Positions 45,696-53,757 of a DNA stretch of 64,000 nt are shown here, in pieces. Origin of the DNA: Rikenellaceae bacterium. Lineage in GTDB: Bacteria > Bacteroidota > Bacteroidia > Bacteroidales > Rikenellaceae. The position numbers were made by a program, and so were the translations under genes. The stretch's first letter is position 1. Each line of letters starts with the position of its first letter. Below the pieces are notes generated by a model. That model searched no databases. It saw nothing but the letters and a program-made list of their open reading frames with translations, and was not told where the DNA came from. The stretch covers positions 124,001-188,000 of the forward strand of contig CABIXK010000002.1 of assembly GCA_902362705.1 (NCBI GenBank). The letters run 5' to 3'.

Positions 45696-47459
45696 ATGCC
45701 TACACGAAAGCGTTGGGCAGTCAAACCGCAGGGCGATTCCGAGGCGGTGGCGAAGCTCGCTGCCGCCCTCAGACTATCGCCCGTGCTGGCGAACCTGCTC
45801 GTTCAGAGAGGCATAGACAATGTAGAGAAGGCGGAGAAGTTCTTTAGGCCGAGCCTCGCCGACCTGCACGATCCTTTCCTGATGAAGGATATGGACCGGG
45901 CGGTCGAGCGCGTGGCGCGTGCCGTGAGCGAGCAGGAGAAGATCATGATCTACGGCGACTACGACGTCGACGGCTGTACGGCCGTGGCGCTGGTCTACAA
46001 GTTCCTGCGGCAGATCGGGCACAAGAACCTGATGTTCTACATCCCCGACCGCTACACCGAGGGCTACGGAATCTCGGTCAAGGGTATCGACCTGGCGGCC
46101 CGCAAGGGCGTCGGGCTGATCATCGCCCTCGACTGCGGTATCAAGGCCACCGAGAAGATTGTCTATGCGAAGCAGAAGGGCGTGGATTTCATCATCTGCG
46201 ACCACCACCTCCCGGCCGAGGAGATCCCTCAGGCCGTAGCCGTCCTCGACCCCAAGCGGGTCGACTGCTCCTACCCGTTCGACGAACTGTCGGGCTGCGG
46301 CGTGGGATTCAAACTGGTGCAGGCCTACGCCCAGCGCCACGGCATCGCCTTCGAGGAGATCCTCCACCTGTTGGACCTCCTGGTGGTGAGCATCGCCTCG
46401 GACATCGTGCCGCTGGTGGGCGAGAACCGCATCCTGGCCTACTTCGGACTGAAGATGCTCAACCGCGAACCCTCCAAGGGGCTGCTGTCGATCATCAAGA
46501 TCTGCGGGCTGGACAAGCACAACATCACCATCGACGACATCGTCTTCAAGATCGGCCCGCGCATCAACGCCGCCGGGCGCATGCGCATGGACGAGAACGA
46601 CGAGAACGCCTCGCCCTCGGGCGGGCACGCCGCCGTGGAGCTGCTCATCGAGGGCAACGAGTCGGTGGCCGCCGAGTTCGGCAACGTGATCGACGCCTAC
46701 AACCGCGACCGCAAGTCGATCGACCGTTCGGTGACGCAGGAGGCCCACGACTACATCGAGCGCAACCCCGAGCTGAAGAGCCTCAAGAGCACGGTGATCT
46801 ACAACCCCCGCTGGATGAAGGGCATCGTGGGCATCGTCGCCTCGCGCCTGATCGAGACCTACTACCGCCCGACGGTGGTGCTGACGATGAGCAACGGATT
46901 CGTGACGGGCTCGGCCCGCTCGGTGCCGGGCTTCGACCTCTACCAGGCCGTGGAGTCGTGCTCGGACCTGCTCGAGAACTTCGGCGGACACATGTACGCC
47001 GCGGGCATGACCATGCGGCCCGAGAACGTCGAGGAGTTCATGCGGCGCTTCAACGCCTATGTCGAGGAGAACATCGACCCGCAGTCGCTCGTGCCGCAGG
47101 TCGACATCGACAGCGAGCTGCTCTTCTCGGACATCACGCCCCGCTTCCGCGCCGACCTGAACCGCTTCCAGCCCTTCGGACCGGGCAACGCCTCGCCCGT
47201 CTTCGCCACCTACGGGGTGAGCAACCACGGCGACGCCAAGCTGGTGGGCATGGAGTGCGAGCACCTGCGCATGGACCTCATGCAGCGGCAGAAGCCCAAC
47301 ACGACGATCCAGTCGATCGCCTTCCAGCAGCCCACCCACTACGAGTGGGTCAAGTCGGGCCGGCCGATCGACGTCTGCTACCAGATCGTCGAGAACCACT
47401 ACCGCGGCACCGTCACCACGCAGCTGCGCATCAAGGACATCAAGCCCGTGATGAAGTAG
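45696..47459 (+). CDS. recJ: Single-stranded-DNA-specific exonuclease RecJ
   Basis: DHH-family 5'-3' exonuclease in recombination and mismatch repair. The 587-residue protein shows the phosphoesterase motifs YGDYDVDGCTAVAL (about residues 86-99), ALDCGIK, CDHHLPAEEIP (DHH) and SIASDIVPL. The DHHA1 motif GGHMYAAGMT follows in the second half. The C-terminal OB-fold region is shorter than in E. coli RecJ, as in other Bacteroidetes. It is the last gene of the lipA-lipB-recJ run, 27 bases after lipB, and is followed by a strong terminator. Confidence 0.96.
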   Translation: MPTRKRWAVKPQGDSEAVAKLAAALRLSPVLANLLVQRGIDNVEKAEKFFRPSLADLHDPFLMKDMDRAVERVARAVSEQEKIMIYGDYDVDGCTAVALVYKFLRQIGHKNLMFYIPDRYTEGYGISVKGIDLAARKGVGLIIALDCGIKATEKIVYAKQKGVDFIICDHHLPAEEIPQAVAVLDPKRVDCSYPFDELSGCGVGFKLVQAYAQRHGIAFEEILHLLDLLVVSIASDIVPLVGENRILAYFGLKMLNREPSKGLLSIIKICGLDKHNITIDDIVFKIGPRINAAGRMRMDENDENASPSGGHAAVELLIEGNESVAAEFGNVIDAYNRDRKSIDRSVTQEAHDYIERNPELKSLKSTVIYNPRWMKGIVGIVASRLIETYYRPTVVLTMSNGFVTGSARSVPGFDLYQAVESCSDLLENFGGHMYAAGMTMRPENVEEFMRRFNAYVEENIDPQSLVPQVDIDSELLFSDITPRFRADLNRFQPFGPGNASPVFATYGVSNHGDAKLVGMECEHLRMDLMQRQKPNTTIQSIAFQQPTHYEWVKSGRPIDVCYQIVENHYRGTVTTQLRIKDIKPVMK

Positions 47460-47482
47460 CGCGCGCGGCGCGCCGACGCGAA

Positions 47483-47516
47483 AAAGGGATTCCCCGAGGA
47501 GGGGAATCCCTTTTTT
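47483..47516. terminator. Intrinsic terminator after recJ
   Basis: Perfect 13-bp stem AAAGGGATTCCCC / GGGGAATCCCTTT with a GAGGA loop and T-tract (47511-47516). The left-hand A-run makes it usable on the minus strand too, though kdsC ends some 190 bases further on. Confidence 0.9.
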
Positions 47517-47545
47517 CGTGCGGGAGGGGTTCGTGCGGCCGGTGC

Positions 47546-47636
47546 GTTTCGTGGCCGGGGTTGTTTCGCGGCCGAGATCGTTTCGCGCCTGGTGTGTTTC
47601 GCGGTCGGGTCGTCTCGCCTCCGTGTTTCGTTGGCC
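47546..47636. repeat. Imperfect 16-17-bp tandem repeats beginning GTTTCG
   Basis: Four successive units start at 47546, 47563, 47580 and 47596 with GTTTCG(T/C)G. Two further decayed copies reach 47636. They fill the recJ-kdsC gap and encode nothing recognisable. Confidence 0.6.
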
Positions 47637-47706
47637 CTGCGGGCCGGTCCGAGCGACGGACCGTCCGACGCCGGCAGCAGCTCCCGGCTGCCCCCGTCCG
47701 CCCCCG

Positions 47707-48252
47707 TCAGCGCGAGGCGGCGAGCGACGAGGGGGTGACCCCCTTCGCGTCGCGGGCCCAGTCGCCGCGCGCGCGGAGCACCTGCTCGACGATGTCGCGC
47801 ACGGCGCCGTGGCCGCCCCGGAACTCCGAGACGTAGCGCGCCGCCTCGACGACCTCGGCCGCGGCGTCGGCCGGGCAGACCGGGATGCCCACCTCGCGCA
47901 TGCACTCCAGGTCGGGGATGTCGTCGCCCATGTAGACCACGCGCTGAGGGTCGAGCCCCTCGCGGGCGAAGAAGTCGCGCAGGGTGGCGATCTTGTCCAT
48001 GCAGTCGAGGTGGTACTCGCGAATCCCGAGCATGCGCAGGCGGTTTTCGAGCGTGCGGCCGCGGCCGCCCGAGATGATGCAGACCTTGTAGCCGATCTTC
48101 ACGGCGTAGGCCAGGGCGTAGCCGTCCTTGGCGTCGTAGCGGCGGATGAAGTCGCCGTCGTGGGTGGGGATGATGCCGCCGTCGGTCATCACGCCGTCGA
48201 CGTCGAAGACGAACGCTTCGACGTCGGCTATCGCTTCCTTGAAGTTTGCCAT
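47707..48252 (-). CDS. kdsC: 3-deoxy-D-manno-octulosonate 8-phosphate phosphatase (KdsC family)
   Basis: HAD-superfamily phosphatase that releases phosphate from KDO-8-P in lipopolysaccharide core synthesis. The 181-residue protein is the short cap-less form. Motif I is FVFDVDGVMTDG, motif II is CIISGGRG and the later motif is VYMGDDIPDLECM. RYDAKDGYALA is also typical of KdsC. The start gives MANFKEAIADVEAF, overlapping the DUF2520 gene by 25 bases. It is the last gene of a three-gene minus-strand run. Confidence 0.9.
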   Translation of the reverse strand: MANFKEAIADVEAFVFDVDGVMTDGGIIPTHDGDFIRRYDAKDGYALAYAVKIGYKVCIISGGRGRTLENRLRMLGIREYHLDCMDKIATLRDFFAREGLDPQRVVYMGDDIPDLECMREVGIPVCPADAAAEVVEAARYVSEFRGGHGAVRDIVEQVLRARGDWARDAKGVTPSSLAASR

Positions 48253-49001
48253 ATGCTTTCGCTTATCGTGGTGTAGAGTGTTTGCAGCTCGTCGTCGAGC
48301 AGCTCCAGGTGGCGCTGCTGCGTCTGGAGGTCGCCCCGCACGGCGGGTCCCGTCTGCACGTCGGCCGCCGCGGGGGCGTCGAGGGCCTTGGCCGCGGTCT
48401 CGGCCATGAGCGGGCGCAGCAGGTCGACGGGGAGCCCCGCCCGCTCCATCGTCCGCTCGCCCAGGGCGAACATGTGGTTGGCGAAGTTCGACACGAAGAC
48501 CCCCGCCAGGTGGATCCGCTCGCGCAGCGCCGAGTCGGCGCCGAGCACCCGCCGCGAGAGGAGGCGCGCCACGGCCTCGAGTTCGGCGGCCGTCTCGTCG
48601 TCGCCGGCCTCGATGAAGAGGGGGATGGCGGAGAAGTCGACTGCGCGGCCGCGGGTGAAGGTCTGCAACGGATAGAAGACCCCGCGGCGGGCGATGCGCG
48701 CGGGCAGGGCGTCGAGCGGCACGCAGCCGGCCGTGTGGGCCACGACGGCTGCCGGTGGGAAGAGCAGCGACGCGGCCACCTCGCCCACGGCGCGGTCGCT
48801 CACGGCGATCAGATAGAGGTCGGCCTCGGCCAAGTGCGCCGGGTCGCCGCACCACTCGGTGGCGGCCAGACGCGCCACCTCTCCTCCCCGCTGCGGGTTG
48901 CGGGCGTAGAGCTGCACGAGCCGCAGCTGCGGCGTGCGGGCGACGGCCTGCGCCAGCGCCTCGGCCAGGTTGCCGCTGCCTATGACGACGATTCGTTTCA
49001 T
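48228..49001 (-). CDS. Rossmann-like oxidoreductase with DUF2520 domain
   Basis: The protein is 257 residues. The N-terminal NAD(P)-binding fold starts MKRIVVIGSGNLAEALAQAV (GxGNxA motif). DLYLIAVSDRAV and VVAHTAGCVPLDAL follow. The C-terminal DUF2520 helical half contains FYPLQTFTRGRAVDFSAIPLFIE and SNFANHMFALGE. It resembles F420/NADP-type and pyrroline-carboxylate-reductase-like proteins but has no assigned substrate. Its start overlaps the YihY stop by ATGA, and its 3' end overlaps kdsC. Confidence 0.88.
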   Translation of the reverse strand: MKRIVVIGSGNLAEALAQAVARTPQLRLVQLYARNPQRGGEVARLAATEWCGDPAHLAEADLYLIAVSDRAVGEVAASLLFPPAAVVAHTAGCVPLDALPARIARRGVFYPLQTFTRGRAVDFSAIPLFIEAGDDETAAELEAVARLLSRRVLGADSALRERIHLAGVFVSNFANHMFALGERTMERAGLPVDLLRPLMAETAAKALDAPAAADVQTGPAVRGDLQTQQRHLELLDDELQTLYTTISESIWQTSRKR

Positions 49002-50302
49002 AAGAGGTCGGTGATTCGGAGGGCCTCCTCGCCCGAGCGGATGCACTTGCGCATGCGGCCGATCTCGAGGTTGACGCGCTCCAGTTCGGGGGTCGCGGGG
49101 AGGGTGAAGCACCCCTCGCCCGCGCGGTCGATGGCCTCGAACAGGTCGCAGACTTTCATCGAGGCTATGTCGTAGGCCGGGACGTAGGCGCTCTCCGATG
49201 CCGTGCCCGGGGCGGCGACCGCGAGCAGCTGTCCCGCCTCGGTGAGGCGGTAGAGGACGTCGTTGACGATGCGCGTGGGCAGCTCGAGCCGCTCGCGGAT
49301 CGCCTCGGCCGAGGCGGCGCCCCCGGCGTCGCGGAAGCGGCGCACGACCACGAGCATGACGGCCAGCATTACGCGGCGGCGCTGGTCGTGGCTGATGAGC
49401 AGCGATTCGCGCTCCTCGGCGAAGCGCGCGATGTTCTGGTAGGCGAACGAGAGCTCGCCGCCGAAGAGGAGGATCTCCCACGAGGTCTGCATCCACACCA
49501 GCAGCAGCGGCAGGGCCGCGAAACTGCCGTAGATGGCGTTGTAGGAGGTCATCCACCGCTGGAGGTAGACGTAGCCCCACTGGAAGAGCAGGAAGAGCGT
49601 GCCCGCGACCATGCCGGCCATCAAGGCGCTGCCGAGGCGTACGCGGGCGTTGGGGATGATCAGGTAGAGGAGCGTGAACATGGTCCAGATCACGGCCAGC
49701 GACGCCAGGCGCGTGAGCAGGGGGTAGATGCCCGGGCTGTCGAAGGGCAGCAGGTCGCGCAGGTAGCCTCCCAGTGCGTTGGCCGCCACCCACAGCACCG
49801 GCACGATCATCACCACGGCGATGTAGTCGGCCCACTTGCGGGCCATGCTGCGCGACGACTTGACCTCCCAGATGTTGTCGAAGGCGCTCTCGATCGACCC
49901 GAAGACGCGGATCACGGCCCAGAAGAGCGTGGTGAGCGCCACGGCTGCCACCACGCCTCCGCGCGTGCGGGCCAGGGCGTTCTCGGCGAAGCGGATGAGG
50001 TTGTCGACGATCTCGGGGTTGCGCGGGAAGAGGCCGTAGAGGTCGTCGACCAGACCGTCGGTGAGGCCGAAGCCCTTGATTACGGCGAAGACCACCGCCA
50101 CGATGGGCACGAGCGACATGAGCGTGTAGAAGGTCAGCGCCGCCGAGCGGACGATCGTGCCGTGGTCGCGCAGGCCGCGGGCCGTGTAGAAGAGCAGACG
50201 GTACTGCTCGACGAGCCAGCGCACGACGGGGTTGCGCCACTCGCTCAGGTCGCGGCGGAACACCGTGTCGGTGAAGAAGGTTACGAGGCGTCGGAACAGC
50301 AT
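48998..50302 (-). CDS. YihY/BrkB-family inner-membrane protein with winged-helix tail
   Basis: The protein is 434 residues. Six transmembrane segments lie in the first ~290 residues with the family signature RSAALTFYTLMSLVPIVAVVFAVIKGFG and later YGSFAALPLLLVWMQTSWEILLFGGELSFA. The C-terminal ~130 residues are soluble. They look like a winged-helix domain (IRERLELPTRIVNDVLYRLTEAGQLL), as in other Bacteroidetes YihY proteins. The family was once called RNase BN, but that function is not supported. The start follows a -7 box by 14 bases and its promoter lies inside the first copy of the repeat cluster. Confidence 0.9.
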   Translation of the reverse strand: MLFRRLVTFFTDTVFRRDLSEWRNPVVRWLVEQYRLLFYTARGLRDHGTIVRSAALTFYTLMSLVPIVAVVFAVIKGFGLTDGLVDDLYGLFPRNPEIVDNLIRFAENALARTRGGVVAAVALTTLFWAVIRVFGSIESAFDNIWEVKSSRSMARKWADYIAVVMIVPVLWVAANALGGYLRDLLPFDSPGIYPLLTRLASLAVIWTMFTLLYLIIPNARVRLGSALMAGMVAGTLFLLFQWGYVYLQRWMTSYNAIYGSFAALPLLLVWMQTSWEILLFGGELSFAYQNIARFAEERESLLISHDQRRRVMLAVMLVVVRRFRDAGGAASAEAIRERLELPTRIVNDVLYRLTEAGQLLAVAAPGTASESAYVPAYDIASMKVCDLFEAIDRAGEGCFTLPATPELERVNLEIGRMRKCIRSGEEALRITDLL

Positions 50303-50315
50303 GTCGGGAGTTTCT

Positions 50316-50551
50316 GCAAAGATAGTGCAAGGCGAGGGCAAAACCAAGCGCAGCCTGGGTTTTGCCGAGGCGCCGCCTATCTAAGCGGCAGCTTGTCTGC
50401 CGCAAAGAGTGCAAGGCGAGAAGCCGACCAAATAAATTTGGTCGGCCGAGCCGCCGCCTATCTAAGGCGCAGCCAAAGATCGTGCAAGGCGCACGGGACG
50501 GGCGGTTTCGCCGGGAGGGTCGGCCGAGCCGCCGCCTATCTAAGCGGCAGC
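50316..50551. repeat. Three tandem copies of a structured ~75-bp extragenic repeat
   Basis: Copies lie at 50316-50392, 50402-50473 and 50474-50551. Each begins with a form of CAAAGATAGTGCAAGGCG and ends with GCCGAG.CGCCGCCTATCTAAG then CGGCAGC. The end block itself can fold (GCCGC, CTATCTAA, GCGGC). The centres differ completely but still form hairpins: GGCAAAACC/GGTTTTGCC in copy 1, and GCCGACCAAAT/ATTTGGTCGGC in copy 2. Copy 1 contains an intact -7 box for the YihY gene at 50317-50324; copies 2 and 3 have it mutated. Confidence 0.85.
50317..50324 (-). promoter_or_regulatory. -7 promoter box for the YihY operon, inside repeat copy 1
   Basis: TATCTTTG on the minus strand, 14 bases before the YihY ATG. 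It is part of the repeat's conserved left end. Confidence 0.6.
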
Positions 50552-50563
50552 CCCTCCCGCCCT

Positions 50564-51460
50564 CTACTCCTCCTCCGCCCGGCGCAGGAACTCCTCGGGC
50601 AGGCGGGGCATGGCTCCGGCCCGGGTGCAGACCCATGCCGAGACATCGACGGCCAGGGCATGGGCCGCGCGGAGCGTCCGGCCGCGGAGCAGGGCCGCCG
50701 TGAAGGAGGCCGTGAACGAGTCGCCGGCGCCCACCGTGTCGACCACCTTGACCCTGGGGGTGGCCAGGTACGACGCATCGTCGGTCGTGACGACGTGGCT
50801 GCCGCGCGCGCCGCACGTCAGCACCACCGCGCGCAGGCCGTAGCGGGCCGCGAGCTCCCGGCAGCGCGCCTCGGCGCCGCCCGCGCTCAGGCGCAGCATG
50901 GGCGTGAGCACCTCCAGCTCCTCGTCGTTGATCTTCAGCAGGTCGCAGCGGCCGAGCGAGGCGGCGAGGGTCTGCTCGTCGTAGAAGTGCTGCCGCAGGT
51001 TGATGTCGAAGATCCGCCAGCGGTCGGCCGTGCGGGGCATGGCGTCGAGAAACCGTCCGATCGTGGCGCGCGATACGGGGTGGCGCTGCGCCAGCGAGCC
51101 GAAGCAGACCGCGCGGGCCGCGCCGGCGAGCGCCTCGAGCCGCGGGGTGAAGGGGATGCGGTCCCAGGCAACCTCTGCCGGGAACTCGTAGCGGGGTACC
51201 CCTTCCGCGTCGAGTTCGATGCCGACCGAGCCGGTGGGGTAGGGCACGCGCTCGATCGCCGTTTCGAGGCCGAGGCGGCCGAACTCCTCCAGCATCCGAT
51301 TGCCCGCGGGGTCGTCGCCCACGGCGCTGACGATGCGGGCCGGGAGGCCGAACTGCGCGGCGTGGTAGGCGAAGTTGGCGGGGGCGCCGCCCGGCTTGGG
51401 CCCCTCGGGCAGCAGGTCCCAGAGGGCCTCGCCCATGCCGATGACGTAGGTAGGTTGCAT
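50564..51460 (-). CDS. PfkB-family carbohydrate kinase, fructokinase-like
   Basis: The protein is 298 residues. It starts VIGMGEALWDLLPEG and has the substrate/ATP motif GGAPANFAYHAAQFG at about residues 24-38. The C-terminal signature is VDTVGAGDSFTASFTAALL with the catalytic Asp. The N-terminal GEALWD/LLP pattern and GGAPAN are typical of bacterial fructokinases. It lies 13 bases downstream of a GH36 alpha-galactosidase and is probably co-transcribed. This suggests use of galactosyl-sucrose sugars (raffinose type), although no sucrase is in the window. Confidence 0.88.
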   Translation of the reverse strand: MQPTYVIGMGEALWDLLPEGPKPGGAPANFAYHAAQFGLPARIVSAVGDDPAGNRMLEEFGRLGLETAIERVPYPTGSVGIELDAEGVPRYEFPAEVAWDRIPFTPRLEALAGAARAVCFGSLAQRHPVSRATIGRFLDAMPRTADRWRIFDINLRQHFYDEQTLAASLGRCDLLKINDEELEVLTPMLRLSAGGAEARCRELAARYGLRAVVLTCGARGSHVVTTDDASYLATPRVKVVDTVGAGDSFTASFTAALLRGRTLRAAHALAVDVSAWVCTRAGAMPRLPEEFLRRAEEE

Positions 51461-51473
51461 GACGGAGACGTGT

Positions 51474-53684
51474 TTATTCCGCTTCCAGAATATAGACGGC
51501 GCTGTCGTAGAGCCGTTGCAGGGGCGGATTGATCCCCTCGTGGCGCAGGTAGGCCCCGGTGAGGGTCTCGCCGTCGAACCAGCAGCGCGGTCGGTCGACG
51601 TTGAGCTCGCGCACGGTGTAGCGCGTCTCGTCGTCGAGCCCCCGCAGGCGGAACTGCGGCACGGGTGTGTGGCCCCGGTAGCGGATGCAGTAGGCCAGGA
51701 AGACGGCGCGCCGCTTGTCTTTGGACACATAGAGCGTGCCGAAAGTGCCCGACGGATCGTAGGGCGAGCCGATGCGGTAGAGGTCGCCCTCCTCCACCAG
51801 GTCGCGGAACTCCTTGTAGGAGGCGATGGCGCGGCGGGCGAACGCACGCTCCGAGTCGCTCATCTGCCGCGGCTGGAGCTCCATGCCGAGGCGCCCGGCC
51901 GAGGCCATGTCGAAGCGGAACTTGAGGGGGATGACGTTGCCGCTCTGGTGGTTGGGCGAGGCCGAGACATGGGCGCCCATGACCGCTGCGGGGTAGAAGA
52001 GCGAGGTGCCGTACTGGATGCGCGAGCGGGAGAGGGCCTCCGTGTCGTCGCTCGTCCATACCTCGTCGAAGTACTTCAGTGCGCCGTAGTCGACACGTCC
52101 GCCGCCCGACGAGCAGGCCTGGATCAGCACGTCGGGATATTTGGCGCGGATGCGCTCCATGACGCGATAGAGCCCCTCGGCGTAGTCGACCCAGAAGTTC
52201 GACTGCCGGTCGGCGGGCAGATAGGCCGACCCGACGCTCTCGGCGTGGCGGTTGGCGTCCCACTTGATGTAGTCGATCTTCTTGGAGAGGGCGAGCGTGT
52301 GGTCGAAGACCCCGAAGACGAAATCCTGCACCTCGGGATTCGACAGGTCGAGCAGCCACTGGTGGCGGATCAGCGGCGCCTCGCGCCCCTCGGCGCGCAC
52401 CACCCACTCGGGATGGCGCTCGGCCAGCTCGCTCTGCGGGTTGACCATCTCGGGCTCGATCCAGATGCCGAACTTCAGCCCCTGCCGGTGGGCGTAGGAG
52501 GCGATGCGGTCGATGCCGCCGGGCAGCTTCGCGCGGTTGACCTCCCAGTCGCCCAGCCCCGCGCGGTCGTGGTTGCGCGGGTACTTGTTGCCGAACCAGC
52601 CGTCGTCGAGCACGAACATCTCGAGCCCCATGGCCGCCGCGTCGTCGATCATGCCGCGCAGCGTCGCCTCGTCGAAGTCGAAGTAGGCCCCCTCCCAGCT
52701 GTTGAGCAGCGTGGGCACGTGGCCCCGGTCCCCGCCGCGGATGCCGTAGCGGCGGGCCCAGTCGTGGAGGTTGCGCGAGGCGCCGCCCGCGCCGCAGTCG
52801 CTGAAGGTGTAGATCATCTCGGGCGTGGTGAGCGTGCGGCCCGCGTCGAGCACATACTCCGAGGCGTCGGGGTTGGCGCCCGCGAGGATGGTCAGCACGT
52901 CGTATTCGTCCACCGAGAAGTCGATGCGGTAGTTGCCGCTCCAGGCCAGCGCGCCGGCGATCACCTCGCCGTGCTCCTCGTCGAAGCGGTCGGTGTCGAG
53001 CGAGAGCATGAAGGCGGGGTTCTCGGAGTGGGTCGCCTTGACCAGCTTGCGCGTCGAGATGCTGTGGGTGCCGTGGCCCAGGGGCAGGTGCTCGATCTGC
53101 GCCTCGTCGGCCCAGCCGCCGCGCAGCTGCGTGAGCAGGTAGCTGCCGTAGCCGTGGAGCGAGAGCGCCGACGAGTAGAAGGCGTGCAGCGTCACGGGCC
53201 CCTGCTGGCGGTTGGTGATGCGGCTGCGTGTGGCGATGACGTTCTCGCGGCGATAGGCCGTGAAGAGCAGCTCGACCTCCAGCGGCCGCACGGGGTCCGC
53301 GAGGCGGACGACGGTCCGCTCGACGTCGGCGTCGGCTGACGGCAGCGTCTCATGCGAGACGTAGCGCAGCTCGGTGTTCAGGTCGCCGTCGGCGTGGGTC
53401 GCGCGCAGGGCCGGGAGGCGGAAGTTGCGGCCTCCCATCGCGGGGTAGATCTCCTCGCCGGCGCCGTGGTCCGGGCGGCGGTGGGTGGAGTAGGCGGCCA
53501 GGGGGGCCGCGTCGTCGATGCGGCCGCCGAAGTGGCGCATATGTACCCTGCCGTCGCGCTCGACGCAGAGGATGAGCGAGACCCGGTCGGTGTTCACGGA
53601 GATGATCTCGGGCGCGCGGTCGGCGCCGGTGGCTCCCGCGGCGGCGCACATGGCGGCGAGGAGCGTCAGAAGCAGTTTTTTCAT
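51474..53684 (-). CDS. GH36 alpha-galactosidase, exported
   Basis: The 736-residue protein has a signal peptide (about residues 1-20, AAAGATGA). An N-terminal beta-supersandwich precedes a TIM barrel from about residue 330. GH36 motifs are NSWEGAYFDFDE, MFVLDDGWFG, WEVNRAKLPGG and FGIWIEPEMV. The nucleophile Asp is in DYIKWDANRH and the acid/base Asp in WTSDDTEA. KWDANR replaces the common KWDMNR without touching the Asp. It should release terminal alpha-galactose in the periplasm. Its -7 box lies 31 bases upstream of the ATG; the fructokinase-like gene follows. Confidence 0.94.
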   Translation of the reverse strand: MKKLLLTLLAAMCAAAGATGADRAPEIISVNTDRVSLILCVERDGRVHMRHFGGRIDDAAPLAAYSTHRRPDHGAGEEIYPAMGGRNFRLPALRATHADGDLNTELRYVSHETLPSADADVERTVVRLADPVRPLEVELLFTAYRRENVIATRSRITNRQQGPVTLHAFYSSALSLHGYGSYLLTQLRGGWADEAQIEHLPLGHGTHSISTRKLVKATHSENPAFMLSLDTDRFDEEHGEVIAGALAWSGNYRIDFSVDEYDVLTILAGANPDASEYVLDAGRTLTTPEMIYTFSDCGAGGASRNLHDWARRYGIRGGDRGHVPTLLNSWEGAYFDFDEATLRGMIDDAAAMGLEMFVLDDGWFGNKYPRNHDRAGLGDWEVNRAKLPGGIDRIASYAHRQGLKFGIWIEPEMVNPQSELAERHPEWVVRAEGREAPLIRHQWLLDLSNPEVQDFVFGVFDHTLALSKKIDYIKWDANRHAESVGSAYLPADRQSNFWVDYAEGLYRVMERIRAKYPDVLIQACSSGGGRVDYGALKYFDEVWTSDDTEALSRSRIQYGTSLFYPAAVMGAHVSASPNHQSGNVIPLKFRFDMASAGRLGMELQPRQMSDSERAFARRAIASYKEFRDLVEEGDLYRIGSPYDPSGTFGTLYVSKDKRRAVFLAYCIRYRGHTPVPQFRLRGLDDETRYTVRELNVDRPRCWFDGETLTGAYLRHEGINPPLQRLYDSAVYILEAE

Positions 53685-53715
53685 GGTCGGAATCGGTTTG
53701 CGTAGCGTCCGCAGA

Positions 53716-53723
53716 CAAAGATA
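53716..53723 (-). promoter_or_regulatory. -7 promoter box for the GH36-kinase unit
   Basis: TATCTTTG on the minus strand, 31 bases before the GH36 ATG. It is part of a compact divergent gap with the radical SAM gene. Confidence 0.6.
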
Positions 53724-53736
53724 ACGGAAAAATCGT

Positions 53737-53744
53737 TACTTTTG
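53737..53744 (+). promoter_or_regulatory. -7 promoter box for the radical SAM gene
   Basis: TACTTTTG matches TAnnTTTG and lies 13 bases before the ATG at 53758. Confidence 0.5.
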
Positions 53745-53757
53745 GCAAAACCTTACG

